A stretch of 64,000 nucleotides of DNA from Salegentibacter sp. (GCA_017795085.1 CP051246.1:2482514-2546513); one strand, 5' to 3'; positions 1-10,282 are shown, counted from the stretch's first letter. Translations and numbers: made by a program. Notes: generated from the letters alone by a model not told the origin.

Positions 1-415
1 CACGGTCAAACTCATTGGCCGTTACTTTTAATTGCTCATTGTGGAAAAAGCGTTTTGCAGTTTCTTTTACCGTGGCAAAGGCTTCCGGTAAAATATCATT
101 GAGAACCTTTTCTGAAATTTCGTAAGCTTTATCTTTAAGACCGTCAATTTCAGCATAAATTTCCTCCTTTCGGGTAATTTCTTCACTTTCATCGGCCTCT
201 TTTTCCAAAGCTTCAATTTGAGAGTTGGTTTCTTCAAGGGCTTCGGCCAGTTGCGTTTTAAAATCCGCGGTCTTACCCCTAAGTTCATCAAGACTCAGAT
301 TTTCAAAATCGGGTTCTAAAGCTTTAATTTTATCTACAATCGGTTGTATTGCGCTAACGTCCTTTTTAGACTTATCGCCTACAAATACTTTTAATACAGA
401 ATCTAAAAAACTCAT
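1..415 (-). CDS. secA: SecA, preprotein translocase ATPase (N-terminal part, runs off the left edge)
   Basis: This is the motor ATPase that drives unfolded preproteins through SecYEG. About 138 N-terminal residues are visible, read leftwards from an ATG whose complement is at 413-415. The start (MSFLDSVLKVFVGDKSKKD) and the following acidic coiled stretch with a DELRGKTADFK-like segment are typical of Bacteroidota SecA, where this first helical region precedes the DEAD-like motor. The Walker motifs lie outside the window. A terminator-like hairpin separates it from the DUF2795 gene upstream, so it probably has its own promoter. Identification comes from the N-terminal sequence only. Confidence 0.85.
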   Translation of the reverse strand, partial: MSFLDSVLKVFVGDKSKKDVSAIQPIVDKIKALEPDFENLSLDELRGKTADFKTQLAEALEETNSQIEALEKEADESEEITRKEEIYAEIDGLKDKAYEISEKVLNDILPEAFATVKETAKRFFHNEQLKVTANEFDR

Positions 416-450
416 AATGTTTTTTATGTTTAACGGTTCAAAGTTACGCA

Positions 451-480
451 AAAAAAAAGCCTCACTTTGGAGACTTTTTT
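451..480 (-). terminator. Intrinsic terminator after the DUF2795 gene
   Basis: On the minus strand AAAAGTCTC pairs with GAGGCTTTT (one G-T pair) around a short loop, followed by a run of T. It lies just past the stop of the 501-722 gene and before secA. Confidence 0.6.
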
Positions 481-500
481 ATTTTTTGCGGTTAGTTGTT

Positions 501-722
501 CTAATATTCATCCTCATTCCAAAGATAATCTTCATCGGTAGGATAATCGGGCCAGATTTCTTCAATAGAATCGTAAGAGTCTCCCTCATCTTCAATAGCC
601 TGCAGGTTTTCTACCACTTCCAAAGGAGCACCGGTTCTAATGGCATAATCAATTAACTCATCCTTAGTGGCCGGCCAGGGCGCATCGCTTAAATAAGATG
701 CTAATTCTAAAGTCCAATACAT
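501..722 (-). CDS. DUF2795 domain-containing small acidic protein
   Basis: This 73-residue protein starts MYWTLELASYLSDAPWPATK. That is the signature of the DUF2795 proteins found beside secA-type housekeeping genes in Bacteroidota. The first 45 residues form the domain (helical, with a pattern like TKDELIDYAIRTGAP). The last 25 are strongly acidic and rich in Asp, Glu, Trp and Tyr. There is no signal peptide or membrane segment, so it should be cytoplasmic. The function is unknown; the family is only described by conservation. It is followed by a terminator, so it is probably monocistronic. Confidence 0.8.
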   Translation of the reverse strand: MYWTLELASYLSDAPWPATKDELIDYAIRTGAPLEVVENLQAIEDEGDSYDSIEEIWPDYPTDEDYLWNEDEY

Positions 723-871
723 CTGTTAATCGGGTTTTTGATTTTTGCAAAAATAATTTTTTTGTGATAATGGCAAAGAAAAAAATCTATTATTTAATCA
801 ATAATATTAAGAACTTACTCTAAAATTATAACTTCTACTGAAGATTATCCTGATAAAGTAGCGGTTAAAGC

Positions 872-1444
872 TTAGGATTTCTCTGGAATCCATTTAATTT
901 CTTCCGCGTTTACCTCATAAGTCAACTTCCGTGCCAGCACAAACAGGTAGTCAGAAAGGCGGTTTAAGTATTTTAAAATTTTCTCATCCCCGTTTTCAAT
1001 TTCGTGTAAAGCAGTGACCATTCTCTCGGCACGGCGGCATACACAGCGGGCTATGTGACAAGATGACACGCTTTGATGGCCGCCCGGTAATACAAAATGC
1101 GTCATTTCAGGTAAAGCTTCATTCATCATATCCATTTCTTTCTCCAACAGTTCAATATCGTCTTCTTTTATCTTTGGAATATTGAGGCGTTCTTTACCAC
1201 TTTTTAATTTGGCTTTTTCTGGATCGGTGGCCAGCATCGCTCCCAGCGTAAAAAGCCGGTCCTGAATTTCTAAAAGGACTTCCCGGGAATGTTTATCTAA
1301 AGTTTGATCCCGAACCATTCCTACGTGAGCATTTAGTTCGTCTACCGTTCCATAGCTTTCAATGCGAATATGGTGTTTTGGAACCCGTGTTCCGCCAAAT
1401 AAAGCAGTGGTTCCTTTATCTCCGGTTTTGGTATATATTTTCAT
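872..1444 (-). CDS. Cob(I)yrinic acid a,c-diamide adenosyltransferase, PduO type
   Basis: The enzyme transfers the 5'-deoxyadenosyl group of ATP to cob(I)alamin, making coenzyme B12. Its 190 residues match the normal length of single-domain PduO-type ATR. Visible motifs are the N-terminal ATP-binding segment KTGDKGTTALFGGTRVPK, the helix with LPGGHQSVSSCHIARCVCRRAE (the RxxxRRAE-like ATP and cobalamin contact), and NRLSDYLFVLAR near the C-terminus. No other cobalamin gene is in the window, which suits a salvage enzyme serving B12-dependent mutase or methionine synthase. It is monocistronic here. Confidence 0.9.
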   Translation of the reverse strand: MKIYTKTGDKGTTALFGGTRVPKHHIRIESYGTVDELNAHVGMVRDQTLDKHSREVLLEIQDRLFTLGAMLATDPEKAKLKSGKERLNIPKIKEDDIELLEKEMDMMNEALPEMTHFVLPGGHQSVSSCHIARCVCRRAERMVTALHEIENGDEKILKYLNRLSDYLFVLARKLTYEVNAEEIKWIPEKS

Positions 1445-1569
1445 CTTTTTTTCAATTTCACCAAAGGTAATAAGTTAAATGCAGCTATACATATTTCAAA
1501 GCATCATCTCTTTTCTTTTCGTCTGTTTCAGGGCATTTCCCTTAATTTGCAAAAAATAGATTCACCGCA

Positions 1570-2250
1570 ATGATTCCCGGCCTTCATATTTCAACAAAAA
1601 CAAAAAACCTCTGGCGCAACTATTTGTTGATGATCGGCACCTATTTTATTTCCTTTTTCCTTTTGGGTTTCCTCAATTCAGTCCTGCCTTCCATCAATCT
1701 TGATAAATATCAACAAACCGAACTCTTTAATTTTATGAATGAAAGTCCTCTGGCTTTTATTTGTATGGCCGTAATTATTGCACCGATTTTAGAGGAAAGT
1801 CTATTCCGAAGTCTTATAAAACCCAGCTATACCGAACTTAATATTTTTGTTTGTGCCCTGGCCTGTTTTATAGGAATTGGTTTTATTCCTGCTGAAGCCA
1901 ATGCCTTTTTAAAATATTCCCTTGTTTTTTTAAGCGCGGTAATCTTATTTCTTTTTCTGAATTCACTTACTCCTTCAAGATTTATTCGACTCTTAAGGGT
2001 TTGGCTTTGGAAAAATTACAGGATTACCTGGATGCTTATGGCTTTTCTTTTTGGCCTGGTTCATATATGGAATTATGTTGAAGGCTGGCAACTTGACTTG
2101 GTTCTATTTCTATTGATTTTCCCTCGAATCATCGCCGGTTTTTTCTTTGGAAAAATTAAAATTGAAAACCATTACCTCATCTGGCCTATACTAATGCACG
2201 CTATGAACAACGGAATTGTAGTATTCTTTCTACTTCCTTCCCTTATTTAA
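1570..2250 (+). CDS. CPBP-family intramembrane glutamic endopeptidase
   Basis: This is a membrane protein of the CPBP (Abi/CAAX protease-like) family, 226 residues, with about six hydrophobic segments. The catalytic signature is present: EESLFR at residues 75-80 (EExxxR), His165 in FGLVHIWNY, and His210 with Asn213/214 in LMHAMNNG. These correspond to the conserved metal-independent active-site motifs of the Rce1/CPBP group. The substrate cannot be inferred. In bacteria the family includes proteases and bacteriocin-immunity proteins, but no bacteriocin genes are adjacent. It is followed after about 70 bases by the alcohol dehydrogenase on the same strand. Confidence 0.8.
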   Translation: MIPGLHISTKTKNLWRNYLLMIGTYFISFFLLGFLNSVLPSINLDKYQQTELFNFMNESPLAFICMAVIIAPILEESLFRSLIKPSYTELNIFVCALACFIGIGFIPAEANAFLKYSLVFLSAVILFLFLNSLTPSRFIRLLRVWLWKNYRITWMLMAFLFGLVHIWNYVEGWQLDLVLFLLIFPRIIAGFFFGKIKIENHYLIWPILMHAMNNGIVVFFLLPSLI

Positions 2251-2322
2251 CAAAGGATTAAAACAGAAGCCCTTTTGCTTTTTGTACTTTCAGATTTCAA
2301 AAAATAAGTAAAAAATATTGTT

Positions 2323-3327
2323 ATGAAAGCTGTCCAGGTACAGAAAAAAGGAGGTGATTTTGTGGTCACCGATATTGAAAAACCAAGTCCACAAGAAAAT
2401 GAGATTTTAATAAAAGTAGAAGCCTGCGGAATTTGCCATAGCGATGCTTTTGTAAAAGAAGGTGCCTTTCCCGGCATTGAATATCCGCGTATTCCCGGTC
2501 ACGAAGTGGTGGGAATTGTAGAAGAAGTCGGTAAAAATGTAGGTAATTGGAAAAAAGGACAACGCGTAGGCGTGGGCTGGCATGGTGGCCATTGCTTTGA
2601 GTGTGAACCCTGCCGTCGTGGTGATTTTATAAATTGTAAAAACGCAAAAATCAGTGGTATTTCCTACGATGGCGGTTATGCTGAATATATGACCGCACCC
2701 CAGGAAGCAATTGCTGCTATTCCTGAAGAAATTTCTTCAACTGAAGCTGCTCCCCTGCTCTGCGCGGGAATTACGGTTTTCAACGCCCTTAGAAATTCAG
2801 GAATTATAGCCGGAGACGTGGTTGCTGTGCAAGGAATCGGCGGCCTGGGTCATTTAGCTATACAATACGCCGCAAAAATGGGAATGCGCACCGTAGCGAT
2901 TTCAACGAGTAACGATAAAAAAGATTTAGCCAAAGAACTCGGCGCGAAGCATTTTATAAATGCCAAAGAACAAGATGCGGCTAAGGAACTTCAAAAATTA
3001 GGCGGTGCAAAATTAATTCTGGCCACCGCTCCACACAGCAAAGCCATAACTTCGGTAATTGGAGGTCTCGGTATTGACGGAAAGCTTTTAATGGTTGCCG
3101 CTACCGGAGATCCTGTTGAAGTTTCCCCCATGGAGTTATTGATGGGAAGAAAGTCATTGGCCGGCTGGCCCAGTGGTACGGCAATTGATTCTGAAGATAC
3201 TTTGAATTTTAGTGCCCTTACCGGAACAAGGCCAAAAATTGAAGAATATCCGTTAGATAAAGTAAGTGAAGCTTACGACCGGATGATAGATAATGAAGCC
3301 CGGTTTAGGGTGGTCTTAAAACCATAA
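2323..3327 (+). CDS. Zinc-dependent alcohol dehydrogenase (MDR family)
   Basis: This is an NAD(P)-dependent oxidation/reduction enzyme of alcohols and aldehydes, 334 residues. Catalytic zinc ligands are visible as Cys38 (in CGICHSD) and His60-Glu61 (GHEVVG). The structural zinc site has Cys91, Cys94, Cys97 and Cys105. The segment GVGWHGGHCFECEPCRRG is typical of the AdhP-like subgroup. The Rossmann fold shows as GIGGLGHLAIQYA near residue 170. There is nothing in the neighbourhood to name a substrate. A start at the ATG at 2323 gives the standard MKAVQVQKKG opening. Confidence 0.88.
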   Translation: MKAVQVQKKGGDFVVTDIEKPSPQENEILIKVEACGICHSDAFVKEGAFPGIEYPRIPGHEVVGIVEEVGKNVGNWKKGQRVGVGWHGGHCFECEPCRRGDFINCKNAKISGISYDGGYAEYMTAPQEAIAAIPEEISSTEAAPLLCAGITVFNALRNSGIIAGDVVAVQGIGGLGHLAIQYAAKMGMRTVAISTSNDKKDLAKELGAKHFINAKEQDAAKELQKLGGAKLILATAPHSKAITSVIGGLGIDGKLLMVAATGDPVEVSPMELLMGRKSLAGWPSGTAIDSEDTLNFSALTGTRPKIEEYPLDKVSEAYDRMIDNEARFRVVLKP

Positions 3328-3641
3328 ATTTCTTTACCCGACAATTACCTTATTGAGCTAACAAATCCAAAACCAGGCCAGGGCATCAAAAACTTTTCAT
3401 AATCTTGTTTTTGATGAATGCCGACTAAATTAGTACTTTTACTCACTGGGAAATATAAAAAATTGGACGCTTTAATTCCTCATAGAACTTTGTAATTTCA
3501 GTTAAAAATTTCGAGTGAACATTAAAACGAATTAATGGTAAGTTTAAAAAATTTTTCAAATAAATAAGCCTTACTTTATTTCGATGCAGAGCATCGGGGA
3601 ATCAGCCCCATAGTACGGGATTAAAACAAAAAAAAGAAAAA
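3328..3641. other. Intergenic region before panB with small hairpins
   Basis: No coding frame is convincing here. Near the right end CGATGC/GCATCG (3582-3596) is followed by GGGG/CCCC separated by five bases, a compact double hairpin about 30 bases before panB. This looks like one of the short palindromic intergenic repeats common in this genome. A panB promoter must lie in this stretch, but I could not place a TAnnTTTG box with confidence. Confidence 0.5.
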
Positions 3642-4460
3642 ATGTCTGTAGCAAAAAAGGAATATAAACGAATTACCACAAAATCGTTAGTGGATATGAA
3701 GCAGAATGGAGAAAAGATTTCTATGCTTACTGCTTACGATTATTCCATGGCAAAAATTGTAGATAGTGCAGGAATTGATGTGATTTTAGTTGGCGATTCG
3801 GCCAGCAATGTAATGGCGGGACATGAAACCACTTTACCCATCACGCTTGACCAAATGATTTACCATGCGACCAGTGTTGTGCGTGCAATAAACCGTTCTC
3901 TGGTTGTTGTAGACCTTCCTTTTGGCAGCTACCAAAGCGATCCCAAAGAGGCCTTGCGCTCGGCAATTCGAATTATGAAAGAAAGCGGTGCCCACGCGGT
4001 GAAACTAGAAGGTGGAAAAGAGATTAAAGAATCACTAAAACGAATTTTACACGCTGGAATTCCGGTAATGGGACATCTGGGCTTAACGCCGCAATCTATT
4101 TATAAATTCGGAACCTACACAGTACGGGCAAAAGAAGAAGCCGAGGCTGAAAAACTTAAGTCGGATGCTAAGCTTTTAGAAAAAATAGGATGTTTTGCTG
4201 TTGTTTTGGAAAAAGTACCCGCTAAACTGGCTAAAGAAGTTGCTGAAAGTATCCGTATCCCGGTAATAGGGATTGGCGCCGGAAATGGTGTTGATGGCCA
4301 GGTTTTGGTAATTCATGATATGCTTGGTATGAGTAAAGAATTTCACCCAAGGTTCTTAAGAAGATATGCCGATTTACACTCTGAGATGACCAAAGCTTTT
4401 GAAAGCTATCGCGATGATATTAAAAACCGTAAGTTCCCTTCAGATAAAGAACAATATTAA
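3642..4460 (+). CDS. panB: 3-methyl-2-oxobutanoate hydroxymethyltransferase
   Basis: PanB adds a hydroxymethyl group from 5,10-methylenetetrahydrofolate to ketoisovalerate, giving ketopantoate, the first step of pantothenate and CoA synthesis. Its 272 residues match the family. Recognisable motifs are [20 protein letters not shown] at the N-terminus, the metal-binding [20 protein letters not shown], the DLPFGSYQ strand and the catalytic-Glu segment [11 protein letters not shown]. The substrate ketoisovalerate is supplied by the ilv genes elsewhere in this window. It may be co-transcribed with the pseudouridine synthase 41 bases downstream. Confidence 0.95.
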   Translation: MSVAKKEYKRITTKSLVDMKQNGEKISMLTAYDYSMAKIVDSAGIDVILVGDSASNVMAGHETTLPITLDQMIYHATSVVRAINRSLVVVDLPFGSYQSDPKEALRSAIRIMKESGAHAVKLEGGKEIKESLKRILHAGIPVMGHLGLTPQSIYKFGTYTVRAKEEAEAEKLKSDAKLLEKIGCFAVVLEKVPAKLAKEVAESIRIPVIGIGAGNGVDGQVLVIHDMLGMSKEFHPRFLRRYADLHSEMTKAFESYRDDIKNRKFPSDKEQY

Positions 4461-4501
4461 TTCAGTTGGAAGGAAACAGTGAGCAGTAGGCAGTAGAGAT
4501 T

Positions 4502-5209
4502 TTGGAGAAAATAATTTCAAATAAGAAAAATCTTCGGGTACTTTACGAGGACAACCATATTATTGTGGTTAACAAAAGACCGGGAGATATTGTTCAGGGC
4601 GATAAAACCGGGGATAAACCGCTGAGTGAAGTGGTTAAATCTTACTTGAAGGAAAAATACAACAAACCCGGAAATGTATATTTAGGCGTGGTACACCGTC
4701 TTGACCGCCCAACAAGCGGGATTGTACTTTTTGCACGGACTTCAAAAGCCCTGCCCAGGCTAAATAAACTTTTTCAGGAAAAAGAAGCGAAAAAAACCTA
4801 CTGGGCCATGGTAAAAAAACGCCCACCAAACAATGAAGATCGGCTGGTTCATTTTCTAAAAAGAAATTCAAAACAGAATAAGTCTTATGCTCATACAAAA
4901 GAAGTACCCGATAGTAAAAAGGCCATTTTAGAGTATATGATTTTAAAAGAATTAGATAATTATTTTTTATTGAAAATAATTTTAGAAACCGGTCGGCACC
5001 ATCAAATCAGAAGTCAGCTTTCGGCTATTGGCTGCCCGATAAAAGGCGATTTAAAATATGGGTTTGACCGCAGCAATAAAGATGCGAGTATTCACCTACA
5101 CGCGAGGGAACTCAAGTTTATGCATCCGGTAAAAAAAGAAGAAATTCACATTTTGGCTCCGGCTCCCGAAAAGGATGCTCTTTGGGAGGAAGTTTCAGAT
5201 TTATCATAG
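4502..5209 (+). CDS. RluA-family pseudouridine synthase (TTG start)
   Basis: This enzyme isomerises a specific uridine in rRNA or tRNA to pseudouridine. It has 235 residues. The catalytic motif HRLDRPTSG is at residues 65-73, with Asp68 as nucleophile, and the later ETGRHHQIRSQLS motif is intact. There is no separate S4 domain, so it resembles the short RluA/TruC-like members; the target site cannot be read from sequence. The start is a TTG: an in-frame stop (TAG, 4487-4489) lies 12 bases upstream, and the next Met is deep inside the domain. That leaves TTG at 4502 as the plausible start. Confidence 0.88.
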   Translation: MEKIISNKKNLRVLYEDNHIIVVNKRPGDIVQGDKTGDKPLSEVVKSYLKEKYNKPGNVYLGVVHRLDRPTSGIVLFARTSKALPRLNKLFQEKEAKKTYWAMVKKRPPNNEDRLVHFLKRNSKQNKSYAHTKEVPDSKKAILEYMILKELDNYFLLKIILETGRHHQIRSQLSAIGCPIKGDLKYGFDRSNKDASIHLHARELKFMHPVKKEEIHILAPAPEKDALWEEVSDLS

Positions 5210-5293
5210 AATTCCTACACCATTTTAAGACTTCAAAACAATACATTTAAAAAGTTTTTGTCTCACTCATCACAGTTGAAAGATCAAACAAAA

Positions 5294-5320
5294 AAGTCTC
5301 GACTGCGCTCCTTGACAATT
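5294..5320. repeat. Copy of the TCGACTGCGCT-type intergenic repeat
   Basis: AAAGTCTCGACTGCGCTCCTTGAC matches the repeat core that also occurs at 14949-14995 (where IS110 inserted), with a related form at 21925-21960. It lies between the convergent pseudouridine synthase and the 5421-6965 gene. Confidence 0.5.
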
Positions 5321-5420
5321 TTATTTCAAAAAAAAGCTTTTACATCCTAATAGAATAGAAATATTTATTTACAATCAACTGATTTTCGTTGATAAAAAAT
5401 AATATTCTAGCTAAAACAGT

Positions 5421-6965
5421 CTACCTACTCAACTCTTTTACCTTTGCCTCAATTACTTCGGCTACCGGGCGGTTTTCAATTTTGCTTTCCAGCCAGGAAA
5501 TAATATCAAGATAAAGAAAAGCACGTCGTTCGTAAGGATGGTCTTCGTACTGCTTTAAGGTTCTATGTAATTTCCTGAATTCATCTTTGATTGCCAAAGG
5601 CGATATTTCAGGTAGATTACGAAGAAAACGAATCATTTCCTTTTGTACTTCATGCAAATCATCCATTTTTATCAGGAACTTATAAGTAGATTTGATCAAG
5701 CTCTCCAAATGATAATCGAGTCCGGCTTCGTAATGCGCCACTAAATTTAGGATACGGGCAAAACACATCAAATCTTCCCGCATTTCCAGTGATTTGTTAT
5801 CAATAATTTTTTTCAGGAATTCAATACTCTTTTTATTATTACCATCGCCAAAATACAGGCAGGCAATTTTATAGTAGAAAACCATAATATGATGTTCATC
5901 AATCCTTCCTTTATATTTTTTAATCTTTTTCTCAATTCGATCTACCAGTTCCCCTCCATTGGCAAACTGGCCTTTCATAAATCGTAAATTCAGTTTATTG
6001 GAATACAAGTAAAGAAAAGAAAGCGCATTAATATTATCATCATCCGGAATTTTAGGATCTTTTAGGGTCGCTTCCATTTTCCAAAGTACTTTTTCAAAAT
6101 GTGAAACGTGATTCAAATAAAATAAAGACTCCAGTAAATAGTGATTTCCTTTTAAATACGAAACCGGATGCAGGGAAACCAGATGGGAATATTCCTCAAA
6201 CAAATCTATCCATTTCATTGAATAGCGATAACAGGACAAGAAATCCTGGGAGATAAAGCTATACCACAAATGCGCCTTATACAACCATAATTTTTCATGA
6301 AAACCAAGTTTGGAAAACGTATAATCCGGTAAATTCTGCTGAAAAAAATGTTTGATATTTTGTGCCTCTTCTTCAGTGCGGGCATATCCCATTTTCAGAA
6401 AAATTCCGTATAATTCGAGGGAAATATTTGATAACTGACTATTAAGCTGAATAAGCTGGCTAAGTTCTTCGGTTTGTTTAATAAGAATTTCAGCACGATT
6501 TCGAATACTGCGGGTAATATACTGCGATTCTATAATTTTTTCCAGTTCAAGAATCTCATAAGCCAGGCTTTTTTCTTCAAAATGTAAAGCAGTACTTTTA
6601 ATCTTATCCAGTAATTTTAAAGCCTGGTTATACAATCCTTTTCGGTAAAGGATAAATGCAAAATCCAGTTGTTCCCTAATTTGAACAGGCACGGTTTGAT
6701 GGGCCGGGTTTAAACGTAAACTCACCAAAATTTGCTTATACAAATGTGCTTTTACATTAGAAAGCTGTTGCTTACTAATTTTTGTTTTCTGAAGAATTTG
6801 TTTTTCATCATATTTCTTCAGTTTAGCCATTACCTTAAAGAGGTTCAAAAACTTACTATCGGTATTTACACCTATTCTGCCAACATAAAGGGAAAATTGC
6901 CGCTTTTCTGAAGGGGAAAGTGACTTTATTAAAGAAAATAAGTTATCAGATAATTCGTTGGTCAT
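5421..6965 (-). CDS. Conserved hypothetical protein, helical, possible TPR-like repeats
   Basis: I recognise no named domain in this 514-residue protein. It is almost entirely alpha-helical in appearance: an N-terminal region resembling a small DNA-binding-like fold (SPSEKRQFSLYVGRIG, then a Lys-rich helix), followed by repeated helix pairs such as LYRKGLYNQALKLLDKIK and ACLYFGDGNNKKSIEFLKKII. The latter have the spacing of tetratricopeptide-like repeats. There is no signal peptide or membrane span. It is divergent from leuA, with 147 bases between the starts. Similar proteins are, to my knowledge, common and unnamed in Flavobacteriia. A scaffold or regulatory role is only inference. Confidence 0.7.
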   Translation of the reverse strand: MTNELSDNLFSLIKSLSPSEKRQFSLYVGRIGVNTDSKFLNLFKVMAKLKKYDEKQILQKTKISKQQLSNVKAHLYKQILVSLRLNPAHQTVPVQIREQLDFAFILYRKGLYNQALKLLDKIKSTALHFEEKSLAYEILELEKIIESQYITRSIRNRAEILIKQTEELSQLIQLNSQLSNISLELYGIFLKMGYARTEEEAQNIKHFFQQNLPDYTFSKLGFHEKLWLYKAHLWYSFISQDFLSCYRYSMKWIDLFEEYSHLVSLHPVSYLKGNHYLLESLFYLNHVSHFEKVLWKMEATLKDPKIPDDDNINALSFLYLYSNKLNLRFMKGQFANGGELVDRIEKKIKKYKGRIDEHHIMVFYYKIACLYFGDGNNKKSIEFLKKIIDNKSLEMREDLMCFARILNLVAHYEAGLDYHLESLIKSTYKFLIKMDDLHEVQKEMIRFLRNLPEISPLAIKDEFRKLHRTLKQYEDHPYERRAFLYLDIISWLESKIENRPVAEVIEAKVKELSR

Positions 6966-7112
6966 TGTAACAAAATCATTTACAACTAACTGATTTACAG
7001 TGTAGTTATGTCTTATTCCGTGTTTTAATTATCGTAATACCCTGCTTCGGGGCATACTCAAATGCTAAATTATACAATACTTTAGTTAAAGATAAAGCAA
7101 AAATAAACTCTT

Positions 7113-8285
7113 ATGAGCACACAAAAGGTAGAAATTTTTGACACAACATTGCGAGACGGAGAACAGGTACCGGGCTGTAAACTAAATACTGCCCAAAAAC
7201 TGAAAATTGCTGCCAGGCTTGATGAAATGGGAGTTGATGTTATTGAAGCAGGATTTCCCGTGTCCAGTCCCGGAGATTTTAAATCGGTTTCTGAAATTTC
7301 GAAACTGGTTAAAAATTCGGCGGTTTGTGGTCTTACCCGTGCTGTAAAAAAAGATATTGAAGTGGCTGCTGAAGCTTTAAAGCACGCCAATAAACCACGT
7401 ATTCATACAGGAATTGGCACTTCAGATTCCCATATCAAATATAAATTCAACGCTACTCGTGAAGAAATTATTGAACGAGGGGCCACAGCAGTAGCTTACG
7501 CCCGTAAATTTGTTGATGATGTTGAGTTTTATGCCGAAGATGCCGGACGGAGCGATAATGAGTTTTTAGCAAAAGTTTGTACGGAAATGGTAAAAGCCGG
7601 AGCTACCGTGCTTAATATCCCAGATACTACCGGATATTGCCTTCCTGAAGAATACGGAAGAAAAATTAAATATTTAAAAGATAATGTGCCGGGAATTGAA
7701 AATGTGACTATTTCATGCCATTGCCATAACGATCTTGGTTTAGCCACCGCAAATGCCATAGCCGGAGTTATGAACGGGGCACGTCAAATTGAATGTACCA
7801 TAAACGGAATAGGAGAAAGGGCCGGGAACACCGCTTTGGAAGAGGTCGTCATGATCTTAAGACAACACCCAACCTTAGACCTTAATACCCTTATCGACCC
7901 TAAATTCCTTTACGACACCAGTACCATGGTTTCCCGCGAAATGGGAATGTTAGTACAACCGAACAAAGCAATAGTTGGTGCCAATGCATTCGCTCACAGT
8001 TCAGGAATTCATCAGGATGGCGTTATCAAAAATCGTGAAACCTACGAAATTATCGACCCGGCTCATGTTGGGGTAACCGAATCGGCTATTGTATTAACCG
8101 CCAGAAGTGGTCGTGCAGCTCTTGCCTATAAATGTAAAAAAGTTGGTTACGAATTAACCAAACTGGAATTGGATAAAGTTTATACCGAGTTCTTAAACTA
8201 TGCCGATGATAAAAAAGAAGTTTTAGATGATGATATCCACGAGATTATGGAATTATCACGGAAAAAAAATATTGCTATAGCATAA
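7113..8285 (+). CDS. leuA: 2-isopropylmalate synthase, short form without regulatory domain
   Basis: LeuA condenses acetyl-CoA with 2-ketoisovalerate, the committed step of leucine synthesis. The catalytic TIM barrel is intact: DTTLRDGEQ at residues 10-18, the HxH metal site at His203/His205, and [15 protein letters not shown] around 231-245. The protein is only 390 residues and stops after the linker region, so the roughly 130-residue C-terminal LeuA allosteric domain of typical 500+ residue enzymes is absent. Feedback inhibition by leucine is therefore not expected in the usual way. Its stop overlaps the leuC start (TAATG), indicating an operon and translational coupling. Homocitrate or citramalate synthase is the alternative, but the leuCDB neighbours favour leuA. 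Confidence 0.9.
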   Translation: MSTQKVEIFDTTLRDGEQVPGCKLNTAQKLKIAARLDEMGVDVIEAGFPVSSPGDFKSVSEISKLVKNSAVCGLTRAVKKDIEVAAEALKHANKPRIHTGIGTSDSHIKYKFNATREEIIERGATAVAYARKFVDDVEFYAEDAGRSDNEFLAKVCTEMVKAGATVLNIPDTTGYCLPEEYGRKIKYLKDNVPGIENVTISCHCHNDLGLATANAIAGVMNGARQIECTINGIGERAGNTALEEVVMILRQHPTLDLNTLIDPKFLYDTSTMVSREMGMLVQPNKAIVGANAFAHSSGIHQDGVIKNRETYEIIDPAHVGVTESAIVLTARSGRAALAYKCKKVGYELTKLELDKVYTEFLNYADDKKEVLDDDIHEIMELSRKKNIAIA

Positions 8286-9667
8286 TGAAAAAAACACTTT
8301 TTGAAAAGATCTGGGATTCGCACGTTGTAGAATCCATACCTGACGGGCCCGATGTTTTATATATCGATAAGCACCTTATTCATGAGGTAACCAGTCCGCA
8401 GGCATTTAATGAATTAAAAGAAAGAAATATTCCGGTGTTGCGGCCCGATCAAATTGTGGCCACTGCCGATCATAATACCCCAACAGAGAACCAGCACCTG
8501 CCGGTAAGAGATTTACTGTCTCGAAAGCAATTAAAGGAACTCACACAAAACTGTGAAGAAAATAATATTACGCTTTACGGTTTGGGTCATCCCTACAATG
8601 GCATTGTTCACGTAATGGCCCCGGAGCTTGGGATTACACAACCGGGTATGACTATGGTATGTGGAGACAGCCATACGTCTACCCACGGGGCTTTTGGCAC
8701 CATTGCTTTTGGAATTGGAACCAGCCAGGTTTCCCAGGTTTTCGCCAGCCAATGTTTATTGGTTCAAAAACCGAAGAAATTACGGGTAAATGTAAACGGG
8801 AAACTCAAAAAAGGGGTATTGCCCAAAGATGTTATCTTATATATCATCAGCAAATTGGGGACTAATTCCGGTACCGGCTATTTTTGCGAATATGCAGGTA
8901 ATGTTTTTGAAGAAATGTCTATGGAAGGGCGTATGACGGTTTGTAATATGAGCATTGAAATGGGTGCCCGCGGTGGTTTAATCGCTCCCGATGAAACCAC
9001 TTATGAATACGTAAAAGACAAAGAATTCGCTCCTAAAGGGGAAGATTTCGGTAAGATGAAAGCTTATTGGGAAACCTTAAAAACCGATGAAGGAGCCGAA
9101 TTCGATAAAGAATATTCTTTTGATGCTGAAGACATCGAACCGATGATTACTTACGGTACCAATCCGGGAATGGGTATTAAAATTACCGGTAGCATCCCGA
9201 TGGAAGGCGGAAAGAGCGATGCCAAAGCTTTAGAATATATGGGCTTTAAACCCGGCGAAAGTTTACTGGAAAAACCGATTAACTGGATTTTTATAGGAAG
9301 TTGTACTAATTCAAGGATTGAAGATTTTCGTGAAGCAGCAGCTTACATAAAAGGGAAGCAGAAAGCTGAAAATGTAAACGCCCTTATCGTTCCCGGTTCA
9401 AGACAGGTGGCCGCACAAATTGAAGCGGAAGGTTTACGTGACATATTTGAAAATGCAGGATTTACTTTAAGACAACCGGGCTGTTCAGCTTGTTTGGCGA
9501 TGAACGATGATAAAATTCCGGCCGGGGAATACTGTGTTTCTACCAGTAACCGAAATTTTGAAGGCCGCCAGGGACAAGGCTCAAGAACTATTTTAGCAAG
9601 TCCGTTAACTGCTGCCGCTACTGCCGTGGCCGGAAAATTAACCGATTTTACAACACAATTAAATTAA
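8285..9667 (+). CDS. leuC: 3-isopropylmalate dehydratase large subunit
   Basis: With LeuD this isomerises 2- to 3-isopropylmalate. It is an aconitase-family [4Fe-4S] protein, 460 residues, of normal length. The three cluster cysteines are visible: Cys340 in IGSCTNSR, and Cys400 and Cys403 in [10 protein letters not shown]. The substrate-loop residues [12 protein letters not shown] and [11 protein letters not shown] are intact. It starts one base inside leuA and is followed directly by leuD with no gap. Confidence 0.96.
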   Translation: MKKTLFEKIWDSHVVESIPDGPDVLYIDKHLIHEVTSPQAFNELKERNIPVLRPDQIVATADHNTPTENQHLPVRDLLSRKQLKELTQNCEENNITLYGLGHPYNGIVHVMAPELGITQPGMTMVCGDSHTSTHGAFGTIAFGIGTSQVSQVFASQCLLVQKPKKLRVNVNGKLKKGVLPKDVILYIISKLGTNSGTGYFCEYAGNVFEEMSMEGRMTVCNMSIEMGARGGLIAPDETTYEYVKDKEFAPKGEDFGKMKAYWETLKTDEGAEFDKEYSFDAEDIEPMITYGTNPGMGIKITGSIPMEGGKSDAKALEYMGFKPGESLLEKPINWIFIGSCTNSRIEDFREAAAYIKGKQKAENVNALIVPGSRQVAAQIEAEGLRDIFENAGFTLRQPGCSACLAMNDDKIPAGEYCVSTSNRNFEGRQGQGSRTILASPLTAAATAVAGKLTDFTTQLN

Positions 9668-10282
9668 ATGGAGAAATTCATCACATTAACCGATACTGTA
9701 GTTCCTTTAGAAATTGAAAATGTGGATACCGATCAGATTATTCCCGCACGTTTTTTAAAGGCCACCGATAAAGCTGGGTTTGGTGAAAACCTTTTCCGGG
9801 ACTGGCGATTTGATAAAGATGATAACCCAAATCCCGATTTTCCGCTTAATCAATCGGAATATAAAGGTTCTATTTTGGTTGCCGGAAACAATTTTGGCTG
9901 CGGTTCCAGTCGGGAGCATGCCGCTTGGGCTATTAAAGCCTACGGATTTAAGGTAGTGGTTTCAAGCTATTTTGCCGATATTTTTAAAGGTAACGCACTT
10001 AATAACGGCGTGCTTCCGGTACAGGTTTCTCCTGAATTTTTAGAAAAAACCTTTTTGGAAATCACTAAGAATCCTTCCATAGAAATTAAGGTTGATCTTG
10101 AAAATCAGGAAATCAGTATTCCTTCCACAGAAATTTCAGAAAATTTTGATATCGATTCTTATAAGAAGACCTGTCTTATCAATGGTTTCGATGATATCGA
10201 TTACCTGGTAAGTAAAAAAGATGCAATCAGGAAATTTGAAGAAAAAAGAAAACAAAACATACAACCTGCCACACAGGTTTAA
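9668..10282 (+). CDS. leuD: 3-isopropylmalate dehydratase small subunit
   Basis: This is the swivel-domain subunit that completes the LeuCD active site, 204 residues. Characteristic sequences are [13 protein letters not shown] near residue 20 and [16 protein letters not shown] near residue 75, the loop that recognises the malate moiety. Its ATG follows the leuC stop immediately. leuB begins 35 bases downstream. Confidence 0.96.
   Translation: MEKFITLTDTVVPLEIENVDTDQIIPARFLKATDKAGFGENLFRDWRFDKDDNPNPDFPLNQSEYKGSILVAGNNFGCGSSREHAAWAIKAYGFKVVVSSYFADIFKGNALNNGVLPVQVSPEFLEKTFLEITKNPSIEIKVDLENQEISIPSTEISENFDIDSYKKTCLINGFDDIDYLVSKKDAIRKFEEKRKQNIQPATQV

Noticed and set aside
3328..3641. A riboswitch upstream of panB
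   Set aside because: Only two small hairpins are present, resembling intergenic repeats; no conserved aptamer motif is recognisable.
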